NCBI GenBank assembly: GCA_037576195.1
Contig: CM075102.1
Location: 18,534,745 to 18,598,744 of the forward strand
DNA: 64,000 bases
Direction of reading: 5' to 3'
DNA from: Phytoseiulus persimilis
Taxonomy: Eukaryota; Arthropoda; Arachnida; Mesostigmata; Phytoseiidae
Both the position numbers and the translations under genes were made by a program. The notes under the pieces are model-generated. The model did not search any database. It was not told where the DNA came from and saw only the letters and a list, made by a program, of their open reading frames with translations. Within the stretch, counting starts at the first letter, position 1; each line of letters starts with the position of its first letter. Of the stretch, positions 1-9,629 are shown one piece after another.

Positions 1-2286
1 GAGTGACAAAGGTTGTGCCTGACATGGAGGTTATTCGAGGAGCCGTAGCAATCAGCAAGTTATCGCGGCAGTCTGCTCATACTTGTCCTCGGCTTCGGTC
101 AGTGGGGATAGAGAGCGGCAGAGGCAAGAACCTCACGGTCGGCTGTCTTAAAAACCAAAACTCATTGCGTGTATTGTAATTCGAAAATTCAAAATTATTG
201 TCAAGTCCTGATGATATTATATATGTATTGTTTTCTGACCCATTATCATAAATTACTGAGCATAAATTTCATCAGACGTTTTGTGTAATCCCGGAAATCC
301 AGTGATCATCCCTCAGGAATGCCACTCCCTCCGCATGAAGAAGCTACAGAGGCCTGCGTTGACATCTACAGATGGGCTAATGGGTGCGAGCAGCCCAACA
401 TGTTTTTGGTTGGGCTATCGAACGTAGTATGCTCATGTTCTCTCGACAAGTTAGCACTCTCCCGACGTCTCGCTCCACGCTTCTGCATTCAGAACGCAAG
501 AATCGCGGTGTGTTCGGCCAGATTCTGAATTGAACTCGGAAACTTCTCACGACTAGGCATTCTGTTTCGCCAGAAATGTATCCGAACAAGATCAGTGTTT
601 GAATTCGAACCGATTCTCTTTTTTTTCCTTTTTGTGTCTCAAAGCTGTCAGGAAGACGCGTATTCTCTGAACTTCAGTTCTCCTCATCGCTCCCTGAATG
701 CTACAAGTCGGGAATCATCGTTTCTGCCAACTTCTAATCCCCACATCCCAAAGGAGCCATTTCCGAAGGCCGTAATGTCTGAAATGAGCGCATGCGCAGG
801 GCGAACTCCCGCAATCGGAACGCGCAGATCCTGACGAAATCAAAGCCTACGAGGGTATAACAGCCAACACCAACTTGTCGGTGTTCGCACTGACTCGATG
901 ACCCGAGTCGATGAAGGCGTGCCTACCACAAGGGGGGTTCGAGGGGGAGAGAATTCAGCCCCTTGAGCCGTTAAGGCCGAGCTGGTCCTAAATAGTTGAG
1001 AACGACTCGCTCACCACGGCCTCTGATTCATAAACATTCTTTGAGGAGCAGAAGATTCTTTTGAAAAAGAGGGATCCGCTTCATAATTCTCCGTCCCCAT
1101 CAACCGGATGCCAGACCGAGAACCCACAGGCCCCCTCCCCAAAACAACTCTATCAGAGACTTCCCCGGCAGAGAGCTATCGTAATGGATCCACACCTCCA
1201 AAACAGGTTGCCCCGAAGAGAGCTCCGTCGAGCTGAGAGATTGGGAGGGGAACTGAGGTTGGGAGGGTTCTGAGGACCTTGTGCTCTCCCGGTATCCTTC
1301 AGGACGCTGCACGGCGTACAATGATGGTTCAGTGCTAGACCAACGGGAAAAAAAATCAATAAACCCTTCAGCGAATCGCGATGGTCAAGTAGCGAAACTC
1401 CCTCGAGCTCCCGGGAGCGCTCCTGTCAAAACCATTTTCATCACTCTGTCCAGCGTGCCCTTGGCCGAACTATTCCTCGTCGACCGCACGCCTGCACCCC
1501 TACAGTTGACCTTGGTTGGACACGCTCGTAGACCCGTCATGATGGACCTTCCTGAGGTTTAGTTTGACCACACGAATAACCTCCGCGTGGAGCGAAAGCC
1601 TATTCATCTGCGGAATATGTTCAAGAACGGCGGCAGGAAAATCTCTGAACTCTTCCATGACTTAGAATAGGGTCAGATCTCTCCCATAGAGATGCATCGC
1701 ATTGTGACCCGAACACCGAGCTCACTTCCCCACCGTCATGTTGCTCATCAAGACACGTCACGAATAACGTTGCCATGGCATCCGGCCGCTGCACAGAAGG
1801 AGAGCGTCGCCGATCTCGGCAGTGTACCGTCATCGTAGGTGATCACGTTTCAAGTCGCTTATCTGAAAGACAAAGCATGGGAGTTTGGTCCGAGCCGAGT
1901 ACGCTCATCTCCGCGCGAGCGGTTCCCGGGTGTTTCATCTGTGTTTTGGCTTTGTGTGTACATGGCAGAGAGAACGAGGAATGCCATGAGGAATAAGCCT
2001 CGACATTCGTCAGAAGAAAGCGCATCCTCCGATCAATGAGCGAGGTGTCTGAGAGTCACCGGTTGGTACCCAACACACCGCTACACTCTTCCGATTGGTA
2101 GCGTGATCTCATCTGATGGACTGAGTGATTACGCGCGCAGAAGCTTGATTCTCCGAGAGGCTGTTACCCAATCGACGTGATATTCATTCATCCATTTTCG
2201 AGAGCTACGTGAGTTGAGACTAAAAAAAGACCTTCGATGTATCTCGAAGGTATCGGAGTAGCCCTCGACGAGGTTTAAAATCGGAC
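1..2286. other. No supported gene
   Basis: Only short scattered open frames without splice or polyA support. The one notable site is the NRF1-type palindrome at 788-797. Confidence 0.5.
788..797. promoter_or_regulatory. NRF1-type palindrome, no assigned gene
   Basis: GCGCATGCGC identical to the LMO-B copy. I cannot place a transcription start beside it. Confidence 0.3.
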
Positions 2287-2292
2287 TTTATT
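2287..2292 (-). terminator. PolyA signal of the coiled-coil gene
   Basis: AATAAA on the - strand, 35 nt after the stop codon at 2328. Confidence 0.6.
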
Positions 2293-2327
2293 GCATGTTA
2301 TAAAACGAACCCAGAATACTCCATATA

Positions 2328-3005
2328 TCAAGGATTTACAGCTCGCCGGTAGTTGTCCTCAACCGAAATTTGAAAATCTGGCGAAGATCCTTCAGAAATG
2401 CCACTCTCTCTAGAATCGCCTTCGTATGAAACCGGGACCTTCAGAAAGTTGCGTTCAGTTCCGCCTCCAGATTCGCCGGGGCAAGCAAGGGAGGTAACAG
2501 GCTGAACAATCACACGTGGTAAGAGCAAATTTTCTTGAATAGAATCACTGTCCGGACCTTGCCTTTCGAGCTCGTGAAGCCGCGACGAAAGAGTGGCGAT
2601 AAGTTTCTCCAAGTTGCGAATCGAACTCAGAGGCTCTTCGGTTTTGTCCCTGTATGCTTTAGTGTAGATTCCTCTCTTTCGTTCGATTTCGTCCTCGAGA
2701 TGTCTCAGCCGAGAGCACTTGTTCCGGTATATTTTCTTCTGTTCCCTGACTTTTGTTTCGAGAGCCTTTATCTGTTCATCCGAAATTCTCGGGGTGAGCG
2801 AGACAAGTTTTTCTGGTTCCAGCGGGAAGCCCTGTGTATTTTTGATGATCTCTCTGGCACCTGCCAAAGCTGATTCCAGACGTAGCCAGTCGTCAGGCTG
2901 CACTTGATCTTTCGAGTTCATCATTGCCATCTCGATCATCTGCAGTCCACGAGCGGCTACATTTTTGCTTTCTTCGAGCAGCCCTCTGAGTTGCTCAGTG
3001 TTCAT
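2328..3005 (-). CDS. Coiled-coil protein of unknown function, single exon
   Basis: 225 residues from an ATG at 3005 in good context (CCACCAAGATG) to TGA at 2330-2328. The first 60 residues are helical and acidic. Residues about 74-149 give heptad-like Leu/Ile spacing typical of a coiled coil (for example ALETKVREQKKIYRNKC and LEKLIATLSSRLHELE). The tail, 150-225, is Gly/Ser rich and looks disordered. No signal peptide or membrane segment. An AATAAA 35 nt past the stop supports a real 3' end. The frame stays open 27 codons upstream of the chosen Met, so an upstream exon or earlier start is possible. I do not recognise the family; a structural subunit of a multi-protein complex is only a guess. 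Confidence 0.75.
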   Translation of the reverse strand: MNTEQLRGLLEESKNVAARGLQMIEMAMMNSKDQVQPDDWLRLESALAGAREIIKNTQGFPLEPEKLVSLTPRISDEQIKALETKVREQKKIYRNKCSRLRHLEDEIERKRGIYTKAYRDKTEEPLSSIRNLEKLIATLSSRLHELERQGPDSDSIQENLLLPRVIVQPVTSLACPGESGGGTERNFLKVPVSYEGDSRESGISEGSSPDFQISVEDNYRRAVNP

Positions 3006-3086
3006 CTTGGTGGGACACACAACACTTTTGATAAAGAATCCCGGTAAGGCGAGAACTGAATCAAACCAGCCTTGGAACATCCACAA

Positions 3087-4823
3087 GAGGAACCGTCCGT
3101 GGCCCGATCACGGCTGACTGAAGCGTGGAACTAGATGTTATCCTGGACGTCAGTGCGCGGGAACGTGCATCACGCGGAGGGATCGCCTCGTATGTTCCAT
3201 CTGGTGGTGGAAATATGTTCGGCGAAGAAGTCTGTTGCCCCCCTCTGCACTCGCTATTTTGTTCCTGTGGGAGAAGGCCGGCTGTTCGACAGTTTGCGTC
3301 CAATGTGATTTCTTGGTGATTTCATGGTGTCAAAAAGTTCGGTCGGCCTCCGAACACTCGCCGACCCATTTCATGGACGGCTTCGTTCCAATAGGTCGGA
3401 GGAGGTTCGATACCACTTTGCACTCACGACAGACATCTGAAGCCCGTCAGTCCCTCAGACGATGCACGAATTCAGGAGCATAATCGACTCTGTTTGTCCT
3501 CCCTAGTGCTCCCAAAAAGTGTGCGCGGATCGTAACGAAGTGCGCGTCTCGGGGAGATGAGGATGGTCGCAGATCTAGACTCCGCACAGCAGAGGCAGGA
3601 GTTGCTCTATGTTCAACAGCTAGCTGAAAATCGAACGACTCCCGTTGTTTGATTGCCTCTGCTGCAGATCGTTTGAATGGCTGGATAACATGATTCCAGG
3701 GCTCGTTTCTTGACTGGGATCCTCGCCAGAATATGCTTTCTGCTCCAATTTTCATCTCAGGTGAGTCATCAGGCAATGGATGGAGTACGGACCACCTCCG
3801 TTTCCCTGCCTAAATTTGTGAAACGCAGAAGATTAGAAAGTTCGCGAGGTTGCAGAAGTAACCACGCATCCGTGTAACTGTGCAGATGGAATGAGTACTT
3901 CCCCGATCGATTTTGTGGGGGATCAGCAAAATTCCCTCCTGCCAAGGACACTGAAGCTCGGGAGCTACGACAGAAAACGCGACAATCTTCTCTGGGGTTC
4001 TCCCGAGATCGGATCAGTTGAGTCAGCTGAGTCTTCCGATCAGCGGGTGTGAGCTGGGTGGCTTCGGGTCACGGTTGGGACACATCGCATCAGACACTTG
4101 CTCGTCAGAGGTCTCTGTCCAAGGCTCCTCGTCAGCATTTTCTGTCAATGAAGCTCTTTGATTGGCGACAGCGAGAGCATGCTTAGCGCAAGCTTGCTGT
4201 CGTACGTCTATCAAAACTGATGATCCAACGGTTCAGCGAGACTCTCGAATCTCGATACCTGTTTTGATAATGCCTATTCTCAGCTACACAGAGTTGAAGA
4301 TCATTTCCGTTTGGTACAGTCCAATGTTCCTGGCTCATCGAGCTTGACACGGAGAAGGATGGTTTCACTCGGAATTTCGAGCGTTCGCTAATCGTCATCG
4401 GGACATCGCGTCCGTCGATGTTCCGACTCAGATTTCCCGCGACTGGGACAAACAAGGCTTGTTGAATCAGCTTGGTCGCAAAAGATATCGGTATGGAAAT
4501 CAAGACTCGCGCACAACTTTTCGAAGCCCCGAAAAGGTCGTCTTGGACCTCACAGGCTCGACCCTATGCGTCAATAAGCACGGTCGGGAGCGGATTCCGA
4601 ACGAGTGAGCTAGAGGAAGCCGAGCGATGCTGTAGAGCAGACATCGCGGCGGGTACAGGCAAACTGTAATGGCGTTAGCTACATGTGCATCCGCACTCAG
4701 GCCCGTTGGAAGCCAGTCGAGCAGTCAGTTAACCCGCGGGCAAATAGACCGCCAGGCAGGCAGCAAGAGAGCAGTCTTGTGGTGCTCACGTCGTCTAACA
4801 TCTGTTTCTGCTTCGATTTTCAG
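3087..4823. other. Intergenic, no supported feature
   Basis: Lies between the coiled-coil gene and the first secreted gene. Presumed promoter space for both; nothing specific seen. Confidence 0.45.
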
Positions 4824-4846
4824 TGGCGATGTAGCTCTTTTGGAGA

Positions 4847-5409
4847 ATGCACGCCGTTATAGAGTTCTGTTTCATCATTGCGCTGGCTCTCAACTCCCCG
4901 TTGCTTTCCACTTCGCCGGGTTTCGGCTCGGCAATAGGTGTTGGTGAGTTTTCGAACATTTCGGCACGATATTCCAATTCTTTTTCATCAGCCAAATTTG
5001 TATTGAGCAAAAACTCATAATAGCCCGATGAACAGAAGACACGATTAACAGAAGATCCTTATTCCAGGGTGTCCATTCGAACAGAACCTCACTTGTTTCG
5101 GATGCTGCACTAATAAGTTATGGTACGATTGTTCTGACTACATGGGAGGGAAAGGCTGCCTGGTCTCGTATTGTGGTGAGTCGGAAAGCTCTATTATTCA
5201 TTCTCCTGTCTCGATCCGACATCCAGAGATCCTGTCTGCCAGCCGAACTCCAAACGTGTCAAACCACATTGCCAAATCCATCGAGATAGGCTCGATCACA
5301 AACCTTCCCTCCCCGAAGTTTCGGCGGAGCACCACAATACGTCTCTTCCTGCGTTGAAAATGATCATTCTGTTTCACAGTGCCCTGCACCGATCCAGTTT
5401 ACCCGCTAG
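4847..5409 (+). CDS. Small secreted cysteine-rich protein, three exons
   Basis: Exons 4847-4943, 5068-5175 and 5381-5409, with GTGAG donors and TTCCAG/TTTCACAG acceptors, all joined in phase 1; 77 residues. Residues 1-about 30 form a signal peptide (hydrophobic core IEFCFIIALALNSPLL). The mature part has eight cysteines in the order C-x7-C-x2-CC-x7-C-x8-C-x4-C-x2-C, as in many disulphide-knotted extracellular proteins. An acceptor at 4823 just before the start suggests a 5' UTR exon. Past the TAG a frame shifted by one base stays open and continues to place cysteines at similar spacing, so the true third exon may be longer or the gene may be frameshifted. Family and function unknown. Confidence 0.5.
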
Positions 5410-5829
5410 ATGCGCAGGACTGTCCGTTTGCATACTCGGAAAAAGATGAATGTCCATCCTTTTGTATTCATCAAATCGAACCGTACCGAGGGAACCCACT
5501 CGATGAGGATATTTTCGAGGCGGACGTAAACGAAGAACTGTCTTGAGCAGGAGGATGTAACTCTACTCGATCTTTGGGAGTATGCGACAGTACCAAAGAA
5601 GTACAAAGCTTTCTGCTGGAGTTCGCTGGTGAGGAACTACGGAAGTGTGGACTATATCATGGAAATATCCTTCACGTCAGGCAGTTTTGGCCAGGGAGCT
5701 GTTTCCCGATCGCACGCTCCCAGGAATTCCCAAGCCAACAGATATGACTTGGACAGCAGCATCTACGATCTCTTGCTGTGATCCGAAGTTTGTCTTCAAA
5801 CGTTTCTGCCATGTAAAATGACTCCTGAT

Positions 5830-6003
5830 TCAATTCATCGGTGGAGTACTCACGCACAAAGCGTCGCCAGTACAGCCGGCTGCGTAGTATTCTTCCGCAT
5901 ACGTTACTTACTTTCAGGAGGCACCATCCAGTGATGGATGCCGAAGTGGGGCTCAGTAGTGTATTCGAAAGCAAAGTCCCGATAGCTTCGTAATGTAGGA
6001 GCC
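5830..6003 (-). CDS. Possible two terminal exons of an unrecognised gene
   Basis: Exon 6003-5912 follows a pyrimidine-rich stretch with two possible CAG acceptors and ends at a perfect GTAAGT donor. One frame reads FAFEYTTEPHFGIHHWMVPP. A second segment, 5879-5830, joins in phase across a 32-nt gap with GT-AG ends and adds a Cys-containing end with a TGA stop. The splice signals and the His/Trp-rich motif look real, but the intron is unusually short and I could not find upstream exons with confidence. The opposite strand also has open frames here, so strand is uncertain. Confidence 0.25.
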
Positions 6004-7956
6004 CTGAGTCATGTAAAAACCTGGAGAAAAACATTAAACTCGTCACATATTTTGTTATAACTTGAGGCTTTCATTGTTATTCTCCAGGGTCATGTGACTC
6101 ATAGCGAAGAGTTCAGATTCTCCAACCGAGTGTTGATATGGCGCTTGTCCCCGATAGATGACGTAGCACAAACGACCGACCAGCGCTTTGCGTTACCGAA
6201 GGGAGAATAGTGGTAACTCGGCCTTATATCATTCGAGGAATCTAGAGAAAGGTAGCCCGCCGAACGGATCAGCTCGGTAGACTGCGACTGTGGTGAGCAT
6301 CCTTGCCCGCATGTCATCTATATCACAGGGCCGAACCTGACAGGCTAAGAGTCTTCTACCAGACTGCTAAGGAGTTGGATCAAGCGATGGAGTGGAACTT
6401 TTGCTGATTTCTTGAATAATTCTCGCCGTCGTGCAGTTTGGGAAAATTCTCCTCGAAACCGGGGAGGTTCGGTAACGTTCAACAAAAAGCATTGAGTCGG
6501 AGGAAGCGCAGCTGAAAGTTCGGAACGAATATCGCGATCCACTCAAAAAGCTACTTTGGAACCAGACCCACGTTGGGTTCTCGAACACTGAAGCTACGGA
6601 GATGCTCACTCATCTCCCTTATCACTTGTTCAGAGAAATTGATTGCCGCGATGAGCTATACAAGATGAAGCTTCGTTGTTTTCACTCTAGTTCATCATTC
6701 TCCACGGTTCTGTATGGATGAAAATGATGGAGACAACTTTTGTGGGACAGGTCACTGTATTGCTCAGTATTGGTCATGTCAGCTGTCCGTCTTTCTCATC
6801 GTTCCGGTTTAAATTGGGAAAACCCCTGCAAACGTTCCAGTGCGATTTCCGTACTTAGAATGTCATGGTCATGTCTATACACGGAATGAGCAAAAGTGCT
6901 CCCCACCTTTTTGGCATGTCTAACATCATGACGAACAAGACCTCAACGGAACAACGTGGGAACTACGAAGTATTCTTGTCAATTTTCTGCGGCGAACATT
7001 TCCCCCCATGAGACTTCCTGGTTGAATTTCTGTTGATCAAAACTCCGGTGGCATGACTCTGCCAAGAGTCCGAGTTTTTTGCGATTATCAATCGACTCGG
7101 GTGTGGCAACCTGCACAGTGAATGAAAAAAACGGTAGATTCCGTCGAGGTTGCCAGTGAAGGCTTGACTTTATACCCGATTATACACCTTCGCTGTTGAT
7201 GATAGTTGCTGTGACTATTATCGGTGGTTGTCGCTCTCTACTCGAATCCAGTTGATCATCTTATCTCGAATTGTGAGCGGCGGGTCAGGTTTGCGTGGCG
7301 AAAGTTCCGAGCCCTGATGGTGAGCTTGGAACCGATGTTTCGGCTGGTCTGGGGAGCGGGGGAGCAAGGATGTGATGATGATGATGACAATCATCGTCGC
7401 GAGCTTTTAATTACGCAATCGACATGTTTCGAACCATGTGAAGATGTCCCTGATAACGCTGAATCTCTGAGGAGCCATTCCGTTCATAAAAGTAGAATCC
7501 AATCCACCCTTCCCAATAGTGTCGAAGAGCTTTGGGGGGTCATGGGCGAATCACGATTTGGTGCAAGTTTTGGCGCCCTGATTTACGTATGAGCTCATAT
7601 TGGAGTGAAACATCAGCACCGACACTCAGACAATAATTAAGTGCTGTGTTTGGCCTGCTCGGCGACTGGATTCTTCGGAATAGTACAGGAAGGTTGCGAC
7701 CACGATTTCGATTCGAGAACCGATTCCGAACGCTCGAGGAAACCGCGATGCCTCGAGAGCGTCGCGATAAAGATTCGGCGCATAGAGGAAGTTCGAGGAG
7801 CGCTCTTCTCTGTGAGCTCTGTAGAAGAGCGGCCGACGAAATTAGGCGAACTTCTCCAACAATTGAGCGCCGGAAACACCGGCGGGGAAGTGAAGGCACT
7901 AGGGAAGGAACCGAGCTTGAAAGCGAGATCTCGATACCGCGAGCCGTAGAAAACTT
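6004..7956. other. Ambiguous stretch with coding-like fragments on both strands
   Basis: Both strands show 50-85-codon open fragments with protein-like composition. One example is the + frame 6473-6721, which reads EYRDPLKKLLW. The frame changes often and no consistent exon chain emerged. It could hold a broken gene or missed exons. Confidence 0.3.
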
Positions 7957-8332
7957 TTATTGACGACACAGAACGGGAGATATGTCGAAGAAGGGATGGC
8001 TCTCCGCTGCAACCGCTCGCAGCCAGGGCTTTTCAGACTCCTCCGAAACGGTGGCGGCTGTGGAGGAGAGGCGAGAACGACGGCGTTGGCGCGATATGAA
8101 ATAAGCTTTGACACAATTTCGTTTGTATGCTGATTGTAATTTCAAGACCTGCACCACCCTTTTCGAACGCAAGACCGAGGAGGAAGATGACGACGACAAC
8201 AGCAGCCAACCAGAGCCGATAACGCTGAAGAAGCATATTTCTCTGCTGGGTCCTGTTCACGAGCTGAGAATGAAACCGATCGCTCGATTCGAGCCCCAAT
8301 ATCCTCTCCTTCAAAATGAATTCTGATTCCAT
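7957..8332 (-). CDS. Small single-pass membrane protein, two exons
   Basis: Exon 1 runs from ATG 8332 (GGAATGG context) to 8149, exon 2 from 8057 to the TAA at 7959-7957; 94 residues, 91-nt intron, phase 1 join. Residues 1-39 are polar and charged. Residues about 40-57 (LWLAAVVVVIFLLGLAF) form a clear membrane span. The C-terminal 35 residues are mixed and end in LCRQ. An AATAAA overlaps the stop. The donor (CAG|GTCTTG) is weak. A rival reading joins 8371-8480 through a 43-nt gap to another frame of exon 1 without the membrane span. Family not recognised. Confidence 0.4.
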
Positions 8333-8672
8333 TCCGTGCAGGTCTCCCTTTCCATGAGAGCTTACCTCATGTTTCCGTAAGGCAACGGAAGATTGTGAAA
8401 AACGAGATGACCGTGGTCTCGGCTAGAATATCTGATGGGATTCTCGAGTCCTCCCCTGCTCGGTTCATCGTCTGCTTGAGCTAAAGGAGTTAGCCTTGTC
8501 GATCGGATCTTCTCGTTTAAAGATCCGAATATGGTTGTAGAGATTATGGTGAGCTCCTGTCGAATCACGAAGAATTCATCTTCATATTGAGCCCTCCAGT
8601 CCGCCGCATCTCAAGCAGGTGTGCATATGAACCCGTCCATCGATTCGGATAGATCGGAAACAAGATCGATCC

Positions 8673-8822
8673 TCATTCCAGATGACAATCATGCCTGACT
8701 CTGAGACGAAGCAGTGCTGCTCTCCTCGATGCAGCATCGAGATCGCCAGCGTTGAGGGGCAATAATAACCTTTTCAGGCCTTCGGCACTCTCGTACATTT
8801 GATCTTCCGGAGACGATGCATT
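8673..8822 (-). CDS. Candidate exon, perhaps an alternative 3' end of the secreted gene
   Basis: A very strong acceptor (eight T, then CCCGTAG) opens a frame of 49 codons in phase 0, helical in character (MYESAEGLKRLLLPL, LDAASRRAALLRLR), ending RHDCHLE and TGA. Exons 1 and 2 of the upstream secreted gene end in phase 0 and could splice to it. It could equally belong to a separate gene. Confidence 0.35.
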   Translation of the reverse strand, partial: NASSPEDQMYESAEGLKRLLLPLNAGDLDAASRRAALLRLRVRHDCHLE

Positions 8823-8981
8823 CTACGGGAAAAAAATAAAGGTGACGCTCTGCACAAGCGTCGGTGAGTCCCCGTGATAGGACGAACGGTCGGTCTCATG
8901 ATGGACGTCAGTCGTTGTTGTGAATCATCGGGAGCTCTGTGGACTGGTTAATGTTGCTCCGAACCAATCCGTGATCAAGAC

Positions 8982-9629
8982 TCACCAACAATCCCCGCGC
9001 ACGGGCAAGCGCCTTCGAAGTATCCGCCTTTCAGATTGGTTGTTGAACACCTTCACAAATCGGAACCGATAGAGACCGCCGTTAGTTTCGTTGTGAAAAG
9101 GAATCCTCTCAAGTCTGGCATGTATTTCCACCGATGGAAGCCTGCTCCTGGAATCTTATCCGGATGCGGAACTTGCGAGTCGCTGACCTTTCTCCTGGTA
9201 GGGATAGCCGTCGGCACTCTCTTTGAGTGGCGCTCAAGGACACGCAGCATCTTGAAGCGCATTGCGCATTCCATTTACAACTCTCGAAATCACTCAGATT
9301 CTGGAATCGATCACTTGCGCTTTGACTTCCGTCCACGTTCCTACTTGTGGGAGTTGAAAAACAATGGAATTCCGAATCGGATCGGACGCTGCGAAAACCG
9401 GGAACTTACGCGAATTTCGGCGAGGATAACCCCATTCAAATCTCTCGTGACATCTCTTTGTTCATGAGGATTCTGGAAAACGAGTCTTCAAAGTAGCCCG
9501 ACTCACTTGAATCGCTGCTCGATTCGGGAAATCTGAGGTTTGCCCGTCACACGCTTCGGAACTCACCGATCCCTTTCCGACCGCTACACAGAGATTCAGG
9601 AAACAAATCACCATGACGAACCAGCCCAT
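8982..9629 (-). CDS. Secreted cysteine-rich protein, four exons
   Basis: Exons in transcript order: 9629-9567, 9472-9410, 9300-9188, 9147-8982; 134 residues. Exon 1 starts in strong context (ACAATGG) and is a signal peptide (GWFVMVICFLNLCVAVG), ending exactly at a GTGAGT donor. Exons 2 and 3 join in phase 0 behind TTTTCCAG and GATTCCAG acceptors. Exon 3 carries CKWNAQCASRCC and a fifth Cys nine residues on, a C-x5-C-x3-CC-x9-C pattern typical of knottin-like extracellular folds. Exon 4 supplies a sixth Cys near the end (RGDCW then stop). The intron before exon 4 is only 40 nt. Without it the protein would end earlier but still with six cysteines. Function unknown. Confidence 0.5.

Noticed and set aside
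6319-6342. YITGPNLTG in a + frame, resembling the MutS ITGPNMxGKS motif
   Set aside because: A stop follows at once and no neighbouring MutS sequence appears in any frame; treated as coincidence.
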